Assembly: GCA_028023455.1 (NCBI GenBank)
Contig: JAQFVV010000207.1
Location: 1,381,243-1,445,242 of the forward strand
Direction of reading: 5' to 3'
From: Epiperipatus broadwayi
Taxonomy: Eukaryota > Onychophora > Udeonychophora > Euonychophora > Peripatidae
DNA: 64,000 nucleotides
The position numbers and the translations under genes are program-made. The notes beneath the pieces were generated by a model. It did no database searches and was not told the DNA's origin. It saw only the letters and a program-made list of their open reading frames with translations. Below are positions 50,415 through 62,585 of the stretch, one piece after another (within the stretch, counting starts at the first letter, position 1; each line of letters starts with the position of its first letter).

Positions 50415-51001
50415 TCAAGAATCATTATCTAATTTAATTTTTGCTGTTGCATTTTTATAAATATTTTTCAGACTATAACAATATATTGGGTCTATACCTT
50501 GATGATCCAATGTTTTAATCACTGAAGAAATGTTTATAGAATCAAATGCCTTTCCATAATCTACAAATCCAAAGCATAATGGCAACTGATATTCATTTGA
50601 CCTTTCTATAACTTCATCCAATACTTGAATATGATTTGCTATAATAAAACCACTTTAAATGCAGTTTGTTCTTTTCATTGGTTGAAATCCAATGTTTTGT
50701 GTAGACAAGTTGTAATTATCTTGATTAAAATTTTGTATAAAACTGACAAAAGGCTGATAAGTCAGCAATTTCTAATATATTCTTTATTATAGTTTTTAAA
50801 TATTATTATTAATACTGCATTCTTCCAATAACTTGTTACATCTTTATCATTTAGACAGTTGGTAGATAACGTTGCCTTTTTTTTTATTTCTCCACCTGCT
50901 TCTTTTAATATATCATTTATAATTCCATCATTACCTGAAGCTTTCCCCTTTTTCATAAATTTAATTGCATATCTCACTTCTTTATTTAAAATTCTTGGCA
51001 A
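50415..51001 (-). pseudogene. RTE reverse transcriptase finger and motif A pieces
   Basis: The piece 51001-50762 has RYAIKFMKKGKASGNDGIIN (the KAxGxDGI finger motif) and a WKNAVLIIIFK block. The piece 50621-50415 has PLCFGFVDYGKAFDSINIS (motif A; the usual Glu is Gly). Frameshifts lie between them. Confidence 0.8.
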
Positions 51002-51996
51002 TTAAGGAGGTACTTGTTCTTTATTACTATATAATTCTTGATACAATTCTTTTACCCATTTCATGATGCCATCTCTTTTTTTAGTAATAGTTCTATTTTT
51101 TTTTTGTATTGCAGATATGTTTTTTACCATTAATAAAATGTAGTTTTATACTCTTGAAACTTTTATTCTCTTCTACAGTTTTCCTTGCTAATTCACAATT
51201 ATACTTTCTTATATCATTATCAACTTCTTTTCACACCATTTTACAAAATTTGAGTTATTCAATCCTCTTTAATTCATCATTTTTATATATCTTCATATTC
51301 TGTCTTTTCTTCATAAATTCTCTTGTTCAGTAGAAATTTTATTGGTCAATTGCTATTTTTTTCTACCAGCCATCTTTGTTGCAGTTTTTCAAAAGTATAT
51401 CAGTTATTTTCCTATTAATTTCATTCAAATCTGAATCATGTTCAAAATCTACTAATACTTGAAATCAATTTGCAAGTTTTTATTTTAATTCATTACAATG
51501 TTTCTGAAGATTAGGAATATCAACTGTAAATAATATTGCTTTTCTTTATAATTTTTGTCTAGCTAGTTTTGCAATAACAAGTATCTTACATCTTACTATT
51601 TGATGATCATTTCCTGTGTTGAATTTATTAAGAACATTACAATCTTGAAATATGTATTTTCTATTAGTCAAAATATAATACAACTCTGCTATATTTTTAT
51701 TTGGATGCCCCCATGTCCATTTATTTTTAACATTTTTCTCAAAATCAGAATTTATAATATAATATTTTTTTCTACAAACTCCACAAGTCTATGTCCTCTC
51801 TCATTTCTATAACCATAACCAAATTTAGCTACAACACTTTCATCCTTCATTTGTTTATCAAATCTAGCATTAAAGCCTCCCATAACAATTTAAAAATGTT
51901 GTTTAGTATGATCAAAAGCTTTTTGTACACCCATATAAAAATCTTCTACTACTGCATCCCTTTGAGAACTTGTTGGGACATAAAATTGAATTATCA

Positions 51997-52209
51997 CTAA
52001 TTTTCCACTCTATCTAATATACCATCAATGTCCACAATGTTGATCTTCAACTTTTTATTTATAATGAATCCTACTTCACTTGTATTTCCAATATTTGTGT
52101 CTTTGTAGTAGAATACATGTCCACTTTTTAAATCAATTGTCTCACCTTTTCTTCTAACTTCACAAAATCCAATAATGTACCATTTAATATAAGACAGTTT
52201 TTTTTCCAA
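51997..52209 (-). pseudogene. RTE apurinic endonuclease fragment
   Basis: 70-codon piece with GFCEVRRKGETIDLKSGHVF then YYKDTNIGNTSEVGFIINKK, matching the RTE endonuclease pattern ExRxxG...GHxFYY...GVGFxI. The Glu of CEVR corresponds to the catalytic Glu. Further endonuclease sequence continues downstream in other frames to about 51590. Confidence 0.78.
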
Positions 52210-52439
52210 TTCTTGCCATTTTCCTTCACTTGAAAGTGATCTGCAGTTTTAAGCACCTAAATAAAAAGTCATCATCAAATGGCAGCTTTGGTCCACAATC
52301 AGGGGATTCTTAGCATCCTCTGCCTTCAACCACCAACCTTTATCTTCGGTGGTGGCTTTACAGCTTCTTGGGAATAAGGGTCATTATTTATTTTTTGTTT
52401 AATCATGATTGTATATATTTATTAGAAAAAGTTTTAATT

Positions 52440-52551
52440 CACACACACATTCATTCTGTCTTATCAGGCAACTGAGAAGAAAGATCATGGTGTTTCACAC
52501 ACACATTCATTCTGTCTTGTCAGGCAACTGAGAAGAAAGATCATGGTGTTT
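52440..52551. repeat. Two tandem 56-bp units in the RTE 5' UTR
   Basis: Units 52440-52495 and 52496-52551 differ at a single position (TCTTATCAGG against TCTTGTCAGG). A related single stretch seems to lie at the 5' end of the RTE at 62.6 kb, which places the repeat in the RTE 5' UTR. Confidence 0.85.
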
Positions 52552-54774
52552 CTTGATTTTAAACTCAGAGAGTAGCCCATCCATGTTGATATACTATATA
52601 AATAATCAAGTAGTATTAACAGCTACAACGACAAGAACATATGGAGTGGACAGGTGCATGCAAATAATTGAGAGTTAAAAATGAATTGTGTCTTTAAAAA
52701 AATAATTGAATAACTTATTGATTGGGAGATTCCCAATCCATAGATTTAAAGCTCTAAAGTTTTCCCTTCAACTGCACCAGAAAAATATATCGAAAAGGGA
52801 GCAAGCTATTATTGATGAGGAGTAGGCGTCCATCTTTGCTCTAACTGTCTCATCTCTCTTTAGATTAATAGATACTCAGTATATAAAAATTTGAAAAGAA
52901 AGGGATTTTGTAAACTGATAATATCTACTCATTATTTTTTTTCTTTTGTAGGATTCATAATAGAAATTTTAAAAAGTACAGGCGCGTATGTAAAACAACC
53001 AGTAAATAATCGACATGCAAAAACTAAATCAGTTAAATAATTAATGAAAGCTTTTTAAAATGCGAAATGTTTATTAATTTTATATAACGTTTTTAAAAGA
53101 ACAAAAGAAAGTATGAATGAGATGTTAAAATTGCTGCGTGGGCTAATCTTACTTTTAAAAAACTTGAACAAAAGAACATTTACAAGGGTAATAGTAATAA
53201 TAAAGCTATCTGATCTGTTTAAAGTTAAAAAATAAAAATTAAATTAACATTTCATATCATGTAATATCGACTAATTATATATACAATTAATGATATTAAA
53301 AATGAATTGTTGATGTTCGGAAACCTCAAGTCCCTGTTTCTGTTTTAAACCATGATCCTGTGTGGCTAAACAATTCAGAATCATTATTATCATGATTATT
53401 ACTTCGTATATAAATTATGACAAACCATATAAAGGATAAGTACATACGATGTAAAGAAAAATAGATTTCAATATAATCTTTGAAAAAGTGAGTAGTTTAT
53501 AAGATAACGGTGCGTGTGAAATAATAAATCTATGATTGATTATAATTACGTCCTTCAAATACATCACCATTTTAACTTTTGCTCTGTTAACTTAAATTAT
53601 TTTACTCTAGAATGTAAATGTTTTTATTGTAAATAAAATGTTTTTATTGTAAATAAAGGATATATTTATATTTATTATAAAAATGTTGAAATTATTGTTT
53701 CCTTTTTCCACTAATTAGTTTCGCTTCGATCAAAAAGTACTATTATTTCCCTCTAAGCTCAACACACGCATAAATATCCACTTTAAATTATTTTATTATA
53801 TATACAATTTAAAGCAAAAATGTAAAAAAATTTTATTATTATATTTTATAATTCTTTTACTAATAATTTTTCATCATCATTAGCAGCAACTTTTAAAAGA
53901 AGAATTGTATCAACAAAGCATTCATGACCTTTGACTGCATATTTCTTTTAAGAAGCAAATCAGTTTTCCTATTCCAATCTTCTACTCTTATTTAAAACGC
54001 TAAAATTTCCTAAGCAAACAGTTACCAATCTGGTGTCAGGTCTATATAACTTTCAAACAAGTTCCCTTAGATTCAAACCATTAAGATATTTTTGAATTTC
54101 AGGCTGATCGCTTGTTAGTAAAAAATGATTAAATGATTTTTGATGGAAGATCCATTAAATTGAAAAACCCCAAGAGAACTAAGTCCAGGTCCAAAGTTCC
54201 CCAGTGATGAAAGCCACATACTAAAATTAGTTTAAAAATATACATAGAGATTTATTAACGATTGCCAACTGACAACTATTCATAATAGCAGCATACACTA
54301 AAGTTATATGATGGTGGCAGGTGATATCACCAAAAGAAACACAACTGAAGACTATGAATAAAAAGTTATAAAAATATCTTGGATGAACAAAAGCAAATTA
54401 AACCTGAAACATTAATATGTTCATATATGCAATCACATTTATTATGTGTTGGATATTTAATTTATTTTAAATCTTGTATATCTTCCTTTAACTTCTGCAC
54501 TAAATGTCAGTTTTTGAAAGTCTTCAACATTTCATTCTCCAATGTACTTTACCCTCAGTTCATATTTTTTAAATAAAAGCAATCAATATTTTACCTCTTT
54601 GGAAAATCTTTGTAATAATCTTAATAACAAAAATGAGTTTTACTTCACAAAATTTTGCTAATATTTGCCATAAAATAATTTTTTAAGGAAATTATCCCAG
54701 TTCATTTATTTCACATTGCACAATCCAATTCAGTACATCACTTTCTGCATGCTAAGTCACTCACTATGCATGAC
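52552..54774. other. AT-rich stretch with small repeats and a hammerhead relic
   Basis: Holds a ~20-bp tandem duplication at about 53617-53657 and the hammerhead-like relic at 54188-54235. Nothing else recognised. Confidence 0.4.
54188..54235 (+). pseudogene. Decayed relic of the hammerhead unit
   Basis: About 48 bp align with the array unit around the ribozyme (GTCCAAAG, TGATGAAAGCCACA, AAATTAGT). The core is broken: CTGATGA reads GTGATGA, GAAAC reads AAAAT, and the GTC cleavage site is lost. Confidence 0.55.
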
Positions 54775-55990
54775 AATTTAGCATGTGCTCATGGCCGCCA
54801 TTTTGAATTACGAGAACAACCCAAAAACACACTGACACATCCAACCAATAAATGACATTGATCAAAATGACCATTTTCATAAAAAAAAAAAAATCCAAAA
54901 ACCCAATTTTCAAAAAAAAAACAACAACCAATTTTTGTAGTTATAGAAAATGTAATTATGTAATTAAAATATTAAACCACAATATTCATCATTTTCATAA
55001 AAAAAAAAAAAAAAAAAGAAACCCAGAAAACCAATTTTCGTAGTTCAAAATTTCCATTTTCCTCAAAAATTAAAAAATAAATAAATCAGTGATTAAAATA
55101 TTAAAACACAAAATCGCCATTTTCGATCAACCCCCCCCCCCTCAAAAAACCCAATTTTCGTAGTTATAAGAAATAAAATCATGTGATTAAAATATTAAAA
55201 CACAAAATTCATTATTTTCATTGCAATCTGACCATTCGTTACAAAATTACCATTTTCATAAAAATAAAAAAAAAACCAAAAATGCAATTTAAGTTTGCTA
55301 GTTTATCAAGCATTTTTGGTAATAAAAAAAACAATTTTCATAATTATAAAAAATGTAATGATGTGATTAAAAAAGTAAAATGCAATTTGCAAATATTTGA
55401 AATTAATTTTAAGCAATAATTATATTTTCATCCAGTTATACATATGAGACCATGTGAAAAAAAGGAACACAAACCTCTTAAATTCATGTTATGTAAATTT
55501 ACACCAATCTTAAAAAAAATCAAATTTAAGTTTACTAGTTTATTAAACCATTTACTAATCACAATCAAAAGGATATGCCCATATGAAATAAAGCATATGA
55601 ATTTTTAAACAGAAAAAATGAAGAAAAAATTAGAAAAAAATATTAATTAAAAACCCACATGTTCAATAAACGTAAAATTGATAAAATTCAAAATGGTAAT
55701 GACTGCACTCTAAATATTAAGTGTTATTAAAAGTCTGATTTTCAGAATACTGAAACATTATAACTTCTACTTACTACAAATTCTTGCTTTGTTCCATGTA
55801 GATATTGTTTGAAATTCATCTCCTAATGTCATAATGGAACCCACTCTTGGTCACATGAGACCCACACAGGCTGGAGAAATTGATAATTTGCATTGATACA
55901 TCAAACTCGTGAAATTGATACAAATCTCTAGTTATTTACATGCAAGTGACTTTTACCATCAACAAACAAGTGAACATGGAAACATGTTTA
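54775..55990. repeat. Left long terminal inverted repeat with subterminal repeats
   Basis: About 1.2 kb. The outer ~600 bp contains three to four diverged repeats built on CCAATTTTCGTAGTTATA, ATTAAAATATTAAAACACAA and CCATTTTCAT. A C11 run lies at 55131-55141. The inner part matches the right arm closely. Confidence 0.85.
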
Positions 55991-56288
55991 AAAAAATAAA
56001 TACATTTTATTATTGCTCATACAAACATTGTCTAAAGTTAAGAATATTAATACTACATTAAACAAAAAAATAATAAATCAGATTTATGACTTGGGTTACT
56101 CTTAATTTGATTCCTACATGTTGTTAAAATTCTTTAAGGTTTGATAATTATGAAGGAGAAGGTTCATGTCAAAATACATATGCTAGAACATAAAAAGAAT
56201 ATTAACATAAATAAATAAAAATTTGTTGATTATTTCAAATGTAAAAGTTATTTATTTGTAAATAAGATAAACACTAACCTTTTCACCA

Positions 56289-57267
56289 TCAGTAAGTATC
56301 TTTAGCATCTTTGGGAAATTTAATAAATATATATCTCTCATTTAAATGCTTTTTATCCATCTGCCAACAAATTGAATCTAAATGTGATTGTAAAAGATCC
56401 GATGATGTCTCTCTCATTCTTTTTAATATCTTAACTTTGGATTCCAGCCATGATTGCTCAATGGATTGTGTGTCACTGGATTTATATAATTTTGTTAGTG
56501 GTTGATGGTGAAATGTTGAAAACCTCAATCTTTGAGGTCTGAATAGGCTGGCCACTCATCTGAATGAATGACCAAACCAGCTGCGCATTTTCTTTCTATA
56601 ATGGGAATCAACACAGCTGTGTCATGACATGGCACTACAAAGTAGGGACAATTGATACCTTTTTTAGTCCAAACACCCAGTGTCCATCAATTCAGGTTCT
56701 GTGGGTTTTTTTTATTAATTAGAGTTACTGATGTATCCTTGGAAGTACATGGATGATCACCACTTAGCAGTCTTCCCCTATTATATTTTCTTCTGCCAGA
56801 AAATCTTGCTTCATTTATCTGAACTGGTTCTTCTTCTGTTTCTATTAATTGTCCTTTCTTCTTAACAGTTCATGAACAGACTTCCCTGCAAAAATTAAAC
56901 CAGTCTATAATTGTTGGCAAAGATTTTCTAGCCATCATCGCTGCTAATCTGGTCAGCAAATCTACAATCAGAAAAAAACAGCTCCATAATTTCACGTATA
57001 GTCATTCGGCTTGCAACCCTACCTCTTGCATCTATATAGTGGAAAAACAGATTGCCTGTATGAATATACCTAGAAATATGGTGCTTGGGGCATCACATGA
57101 ACCCAGTCACCCTTGTGATTCTTTTTTCACTTCTCTACCCTTGGGTTTTCACACTTTGCATAGGGCTTCTTACTCTCTTCATTGATGAAAAGATTATAAT
57201 CCCTCAAAAAGGTGACAGCTTGATTTTCACTAAAGAGAACATTATAGTAGAACGTTTTAGAAGCCAT
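56289..57267 (-). pseudogene. Merlin-type (ISXO2-like DDE) transposase, inactivated
   Basis: Conceptual reading from the Met at 57267 (MASKTFYYNVLFSENQAVTF) across several stops and frameshifts. Order: AVTFLRDYNLF and a Cys block, SRMTIREIMELFF, TIIDWFNFCREVC at about 56930-56885, PVQINEARFSGRRKYNRGR at about 56826-56771, HWVFG near 56675, LVIHSDEWPAYSDLKD at about 56575-56535 (second catalytic Asp), and TQSIEQSWLESK at about 56475-56440 (third acidic residue). This is the ISXO2-like transposase layout. In the first block the family's catalytic Asp (IDE) is Asn (INE). Stops interrupt the helix-turn-helix part and the third acidic motif is in another frame, so it cannot be active. Confidence 0.85.
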
Positions 57268-57764
57268 GGTAGCTACAAGATGCAATATCTGTTTACAAAT
57301 CACAAAAATTTGGTTACTAAAGACCAAAGATTTTGAATCAAAAATGTCTTTTATAGACATTTTCAAATTATATGATCACATGTCAACAATACTGAGTTTT
57401 TATTTCTATTTACTTAAATATAATATGGACCAACTGATGATTGCTGGTTTAGCATGAAATATGTGTATTGGTGATTATTTATCTTTTCAACATATATGTG
57501 TTGAAGTGTATCAGTGTTATGAGATAGTGGGAAGAGTGGTGGGTTGTGTGAAAGTCTGTGCTCATATACCCTATATATTACATATATAAAGACAGTATAT
57601 AATAAGCCTGTGTGTTTCAGTTAAAGTAATTAAGCAAAAGAATAAAGATCGAAAAGATTTATTGCAGGTGAAAGGCAATTTTTAAAAACCTAAAAAAATT
57701 TAACGTAAATAATTTTAAGTAAGCTTTTGTATTAGCAATAATAAAATCTATTTATTTTTTTAAA

Positions 57765-58710
57765 CATGTGTCTGGGTTCATTTGTTGATGGTAAAAGTTA
57801 GTTGCATGTAAATAAATAGAGATGTGTATTGATTTCAAGAGTTTGATGTAAATTATCGATTTCTCCAGCCCATGTGGATCTCATGCAATCAAGAGTAGAT
57901 TCCATTCCAATGTTAGGAGATGAATTTTGAACAGTATCTATGTAGGACAAAACAAGACTTTTGGGTAAGTAGAAGTTATAATGTTTCAGTATTTTGAAAT
58001 TCAGACTTTTAATAACATTCATAGTTTAAAAGATATAAACATTTAATATTTAGTGTGCGGTCATCGCCATCTTGAATTCTATCAATTTTATGTTTATTGA
58101 ACATGTGGGTTTTTAATTAATATTTTTTCCAATTTTCTCTTTACTTTTTCTGTTTAAAAATTCAATATGCTTTATTTTATATTGGCATGTGTTTTTGATT
58201 GTCATGAGTAAATGGTTTAATAAACTAATAAACTTAAATTTTATTTTTTTAAAGATTGATGTAGATTTAGATAACATGTATTTAAGATGTTTACATGTCT
58301 TTTTGTCACATGGTTCCATATGAATAACTGGATGAAAATATAATTATTGCTTAAAATTAATTTCAAATATTTGCGAAATTGCATTTTACTACTTTAATCT
58401 CATGATTACATTTTTTATAACTATGAAAAATGTCGGATCGCGATGAAAATGGTGAATTTTGTGTTTTAATATTTTAATCACATTATTTGATTTTTTATAT
58501 CTATGAAAATTGGGACTTATAACTACGAAAATTGGTTTTTTTTTTTGGGGGGGGGGGGGTTTGATGAAAATGGCAATTTTGTAATGAATGGTCAGATCGT
58601 GACAATGTATATATTAATTGATGTCATTTATCAGTTGGACGTGTCAACAGGAGTTTTGGGCGGTTCTTATAATTGGAAACGGCCATCAGCACATACTAAA
58701 TCAGCACCAA
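57765..58710. repeat. Right long terminal inverted repeat
   Basis: About 0.95 kb, reverse complement of 54775-55990 with fewer subterminal repeats. A G13 run at 58547-58559 stands at the position of the C11 run of the left arm. Confidence 0.85.
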
Positions 58711-59877
58711 AGTAGCATTTTTAAATAAATTTTAAGAGTATCTTTAAAATAAATATTTCTAGAATTATTATGTTTTCTAATAAAAAATCAATATCTCACT
58801 TCCATAGAATAAATTATTTTTTTAATTAAATGGTTTCTTGCTTAAGAAATTCATGAAATGATAAAGCTAGGCCACAATTAATAGAGCATAGTTAACCAAA
58901 TAGGGTAAAATAATGTTTTACATAAGTAATTTAGTCATGGTATTGCAATAATTAAATAACTTTTAATTTAATAAATGCAACAGTATAACAGTTGAGTCTG
59001 TGCTCTAACTAATATCTATATTCATCTTTTTATCTACAACATGGATAAAAATATTCAAATTAATTCTCATTTTTAAGTTGATAGCAATTCAAAGTTAAAA
59101 GTGATTGAGATTTCTGACATTAATAAATAAATGATTTGAGATTATTTTTGATATGACTTAATAAACTGAAGCTTTTATACAAATTCATGTAAAACGTTAA
59201 ATCTCTAAATAAATTAATACTTCTTTAATAATTATTAATTATCAACAACTATTCTCCTTTTTGTTTATTTTCCAAAGTGATCAAACATAAAGTTTTCTAT
59301 TCAATGTTTTATTTTTTAAATGTCATTTCTTATATGGACATTTTTTTTTTTAAATTACACTTCAGATTTACTTCTATATTTAGACCATCTTTTATGATCA
59401 TTTTCAAAAAAATTTCTTTACATTTTTTGAAATGTATATTTCCATTAAAAACAATTTTTATATTCTAAATTCTTTGTATATTTTATTTCTAATCTATTAA
59501 TTTTATATAAAAACAAAATATTTTAAAATGTATACATTAAAAATTGTTTTTAAAAATACGAATGATCAACATAAATTAAAAAAAAAGATATATAAGAATA
59601 TTTTTTTAAAATTATTGTAAAAAATAAAGTATAGGAGTGAATTTATATTATCATGTAACATTAATATGAATGAAATAGCAAATACAAAGGATTCAAATAA
59701 TAAGCCAAGAATTAAAAAAAATAAAATGAGTAAGCAATTTTATGTAATAAAAACTTATTATTTTCTGAAATATCGAGAACATTACAATTAGCAGCACATT
59801 GAATATCTAAGCTAAAAACTTTAAACGTTTAAAGAATACAAATTATAAACTTCATAATCAAATTAAAAATTATTTAG
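58711..59877. other. AT-rich stretch, nothing recognised
   Basis: No gene or repeat family identified. Confidence 0.4.
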
Positions 59878-60245
59878 TAGGGAAATATATTTTTTCTAAG
59901 ACTAGAGAATTTATGAAGAAAAAATGAAATATGAAAACATATAAAGGTGATGTATTAAATATGATTGAATATCTTGAATTTTGTCAATTGACATGAAAAA
60001 GAGTTGATAATGATATAAGAAAAGATAATTGTGAATTAGCAAGGAAAGCTATAAAAGAAAATAAAAGTCTCAAGATTGTAAAACAACATTTTGGTATTGG
60101 TAAAAAACTTATATCTGTGATAAGAAAGAAAGATGGAACTATTACTAAAAAGAGAAATGACATTATGAAATGGGTAGAAGAGTTGTATCAAGAATAATAT
60201 GATTATATAGGACAAATACCTTCTTTAGCTTTTATATCTTCTGAA

Positions 60246-60458
60246 TTGCTTAGAATTTTGAATGAAGCAGTGAGATATGCAATCAAATTTATGAAGAAGC
60301 AAAAAGCTGCAGGAGGTGATGGAATTATAATTGATATCTTAAAAGAAGTACAAGAAGAAATTGAAATTTTTTTGGCAAAGTTATATACCAAATATCTAAA
60401 TGACAAAGATGTACCCGATGATTTGAGGAATTCAGTATTAATATTAATGTTTAAATAG
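60246..60458 (+). pseudogene. RTE reverse transcriptase finger region
   Basis: 70-codon piece with RYAIKFMKKQKAAGGDGIII (KAxGxDGI motif) and DLRNSVLILMFK, homologous to the piece at 51001-50762. It ends in a stop. Confidence 0.8.
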
Positions 60459-60595
60459 GTGATAATGAAGATATTAGAAATTACAGGACCTATCAATATT
60501 TAATCAATTTTACATAAAAAATTTTACAAAGATAATTACAACTTATTTACAGAGAATCAAAATCACATGCTGGATTCAAAAGTGATTTTATTACA

Positions 60596-60931
60596 ATGGA
60601 TCATATCCAAGTATCGAGAGAAGTTATAAAAAGGAGCAATAAATATGAGTTGCCATTATGTTATGGATTTGTAGATTATGAAAAGTCATTTGATTCTATA
60701 AGCATTTCTTCAGTGATTAAAGTATTGGATCATCAGGATATAGACACAGGATATTGTTATATTCTGAAGAATATTTTTAAAAATGCAATAGCAACAATTC
60801 GATTACATAATGATACTAATAAAGTTAACACTGAGAAGAGTGTAAAATGGGGTAACTGCATATCTCCAAAACTTTTTAGAGCAGTGCTTCAAGAAGTATT
60901 TTGTGGATTAAAATGGGAACTAAAGGAATAA
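60596..60931 (+). pseudogene. RTE reverse transcriptase, motifs A and B
   Basis: 111-codon piece with MDHIQVSREVIKRSNKYELP, GFVDYEKSFDSISISSV (motif A; Ala replaced by Ser), then NTEKSVKWGNCISPKLFRAV, the motif B region (family form close to GVRQGDxISPKLF, decayed here), and LQEVFCGLKWE. A frameshift follows before motif C. Confidence 0.82.
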
Positions 60932-61745
60932 AAGTAAATGGAGATTATTTAAGTCATTTAGATTTTGCATATGATGTAGGCTTGTTTTTACAAATAATGC
61001 TTCATAGCTTCAGGAAATGTTGCAAGAGTTATCAGATGAAAGTAAGAAAGTAGAACTAAAAGTAAATGTTAAAAAGGCTAAAATAGTGTTTAATGGATTT
61101 TGTCAAAAGATAAAAATAAAGATTGATATTGATAAATTAGAAGAAGTTAACAACTACAAAAAACTTTATTGGATTATTACTACAGATTAAAACATAATGG
61201 ATGAAATTAATTATAGAATTAAACATGGTTGGAGAGCTTTTGGTAAAATAACTTAATATTAAAAGGAAATATGCTTGTGTGTTTAAAAAGGAAAGTTTTT
61301 AATAAGTGTGTTCTACCTGTTCTTTCATATAGATCTAAGACTTGGATACTTAACAGAAGGGTAAGGCAGAAACTTCAGACCCCTCAAAGAAGTATTGAAA
61401 AATGCATGTTAGGAATAACAAGAAGAGATCCAAAATGCATCACCTAGACAAAAGAACAAATAGGTATTACTGGCATTGTTGAAAGAATTAAAAGATTAAA
61501 GTGAGGTTGGCGTGGACATGTGTTTAGAAGAGATTATAATAGATGGACAGTTGAAATCTTAAACTGGATCCAAAAGATTGTAAAAGGCTCAGAAAAACAC
61601 AATGTGTGAGATGGTGCATGAAATAAAGAATTATGAAAGGGTGATATAGAGAAGAGAGGCTAGAGATTAGAGATGGATTGAACTTTAAGAGACCTTTATC
61701 CTGCCATGCATTTATAATGGTTTACAATGGTGATGATGATGATTA

Positions 61746-61959
61746 ATCAATTGTATATCATATCTTATATGCTTATGTAATAAAGTTATAATCTATAAGT
61801 AACCAAAAAAGTGGATGAACATATTCTATATATGGAAATATTCGTAATTCACTGATCAGTTTGTATAATCATCACAAAATCTATTTCTAAAGCAGTCTTT
61901 ACTCATTCTTTCATTTGTTTTTCATTTTTGCAGTTACAATCGGTAATATTTGTTTAGGA
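61746..61959. other. AT-rich spacer
   Basis: Nothing recognised between two RTE pieces. Confidence 0.4.
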
Positions 61960-62585
61960 CTGGCTGTTTATTTTTTTATTATTAAAAATTATTTGTAGAA
62001 CTTTTTTATACATTTTATAACAAATCTCTTTTTAATAATAGTCTTGTCTTTCCCTTATACTTTTCCTAGAACACCAACTTATGTTGTTTTATATTTTGGA
62101 AAATTTTATCCATTTCCATAGTTTTTCTTGCTAATTCAAAATAATATATTTCTATATCACTATTAAATATTTTTTTTATCAATTTACAAAACTCTTAAAA
62201 CTCAACTTTTTTCAATGGAGCTTTTTTGTAATTTTTTATATTTTTTTTTTTTTGCAGGTGAATTGCTGCTTTTTGAACATTTTTTTTGTTTTTATTAATC
62301 AGTTGTTTTATTATTGATTTAGTAAAGTTTGAACCTATTTTACAATAATTTTTAAATTGTAATTTAAATTCATTTAAGTATTTTTGAATGTCATGGAATA
62401 TCAACTGTTAAACTGATTTTCTAAATAATATTTTTCTCTTTACTGTTACAATAACGTGTATTATATTTCTCTAATTATTTATGACATTCAGTAATGAATC
62501 TATTAACATTACAATCTTGAAATATGTATTTTCTTTTAATTAAAACATAATCAGATTCTGCTATGGCTAATGTTATATCATTTTA
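61960..62585 (-). mobile_element. RTE-type LINE, internal fragment, minus strand
   Basis: About 0.6 kb from the EN-RT spacer and the start of the RT, matching the 51.1-51.7 kb part of the near-full copy (TTTTCTTGCTAATTCAAAAT, ACATTACAATCTTGAAATAT). Both ends of the element are missing. The left boundary is approximate. Confidence 0.7.

Larger units (their letters stand above)
49515..52551 (-). mobile_element. RTE-type LINE, nearly full length
   Basis: About 3.04 kb, the most complete RTE copy here. Minus-strand order: 5' UTR with a duplicated 56-bp unit (52551-52440), an endonuclease with GFCEVRRKGETIDLKSGHVF (52209-51997), a spacer, RT finger and palm pieces (51001-50762 and 50621-50415), the conserved C-terminal block and the 3' end at 49515. 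Family length is usually about 3.2 kb. Stops and frameshifts throughout. It starts only about 27 bp from the Penelope-like element's 5' repeat. Confidence 0.87.
54775..58710 (-). mobile_element. Merlin/ISXO2-type DNA transposon with ~1-kb TIRs
   Basis: About 3.9 kb: a left inverted repeat (about 54775-55990), a core with a decayed transposase on the minus strand, and a right inverted repeat (about 57765-58710). The arms align throughout (for example AAAAACCCACATGTTCAATA on the left matches the right arm in reverse complement). Transposase motifs match the ISXO2/IS1016-type DDE family, which in eukaryotes is the Merlin superfamily. Exact termini and target duplication are not resolved. Dead in this copy. 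Confidence 0.85.
59878..61745 (+). mobile_element. RTE-type LINE, 5'-truncated, plus strand
   Basis: About 1.87 kb from the EN-RT spacer (AGAGAATTTATGAAGAAAAA) through the RT to the GGTGATGATGATGATT tail. Open pieces: 60246-60458 and 60596-60931. The C-terminal block is recognisable (AGATCTAAGACTTGGATACT, for SETW) but out of frame. Confidence 0.88.
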
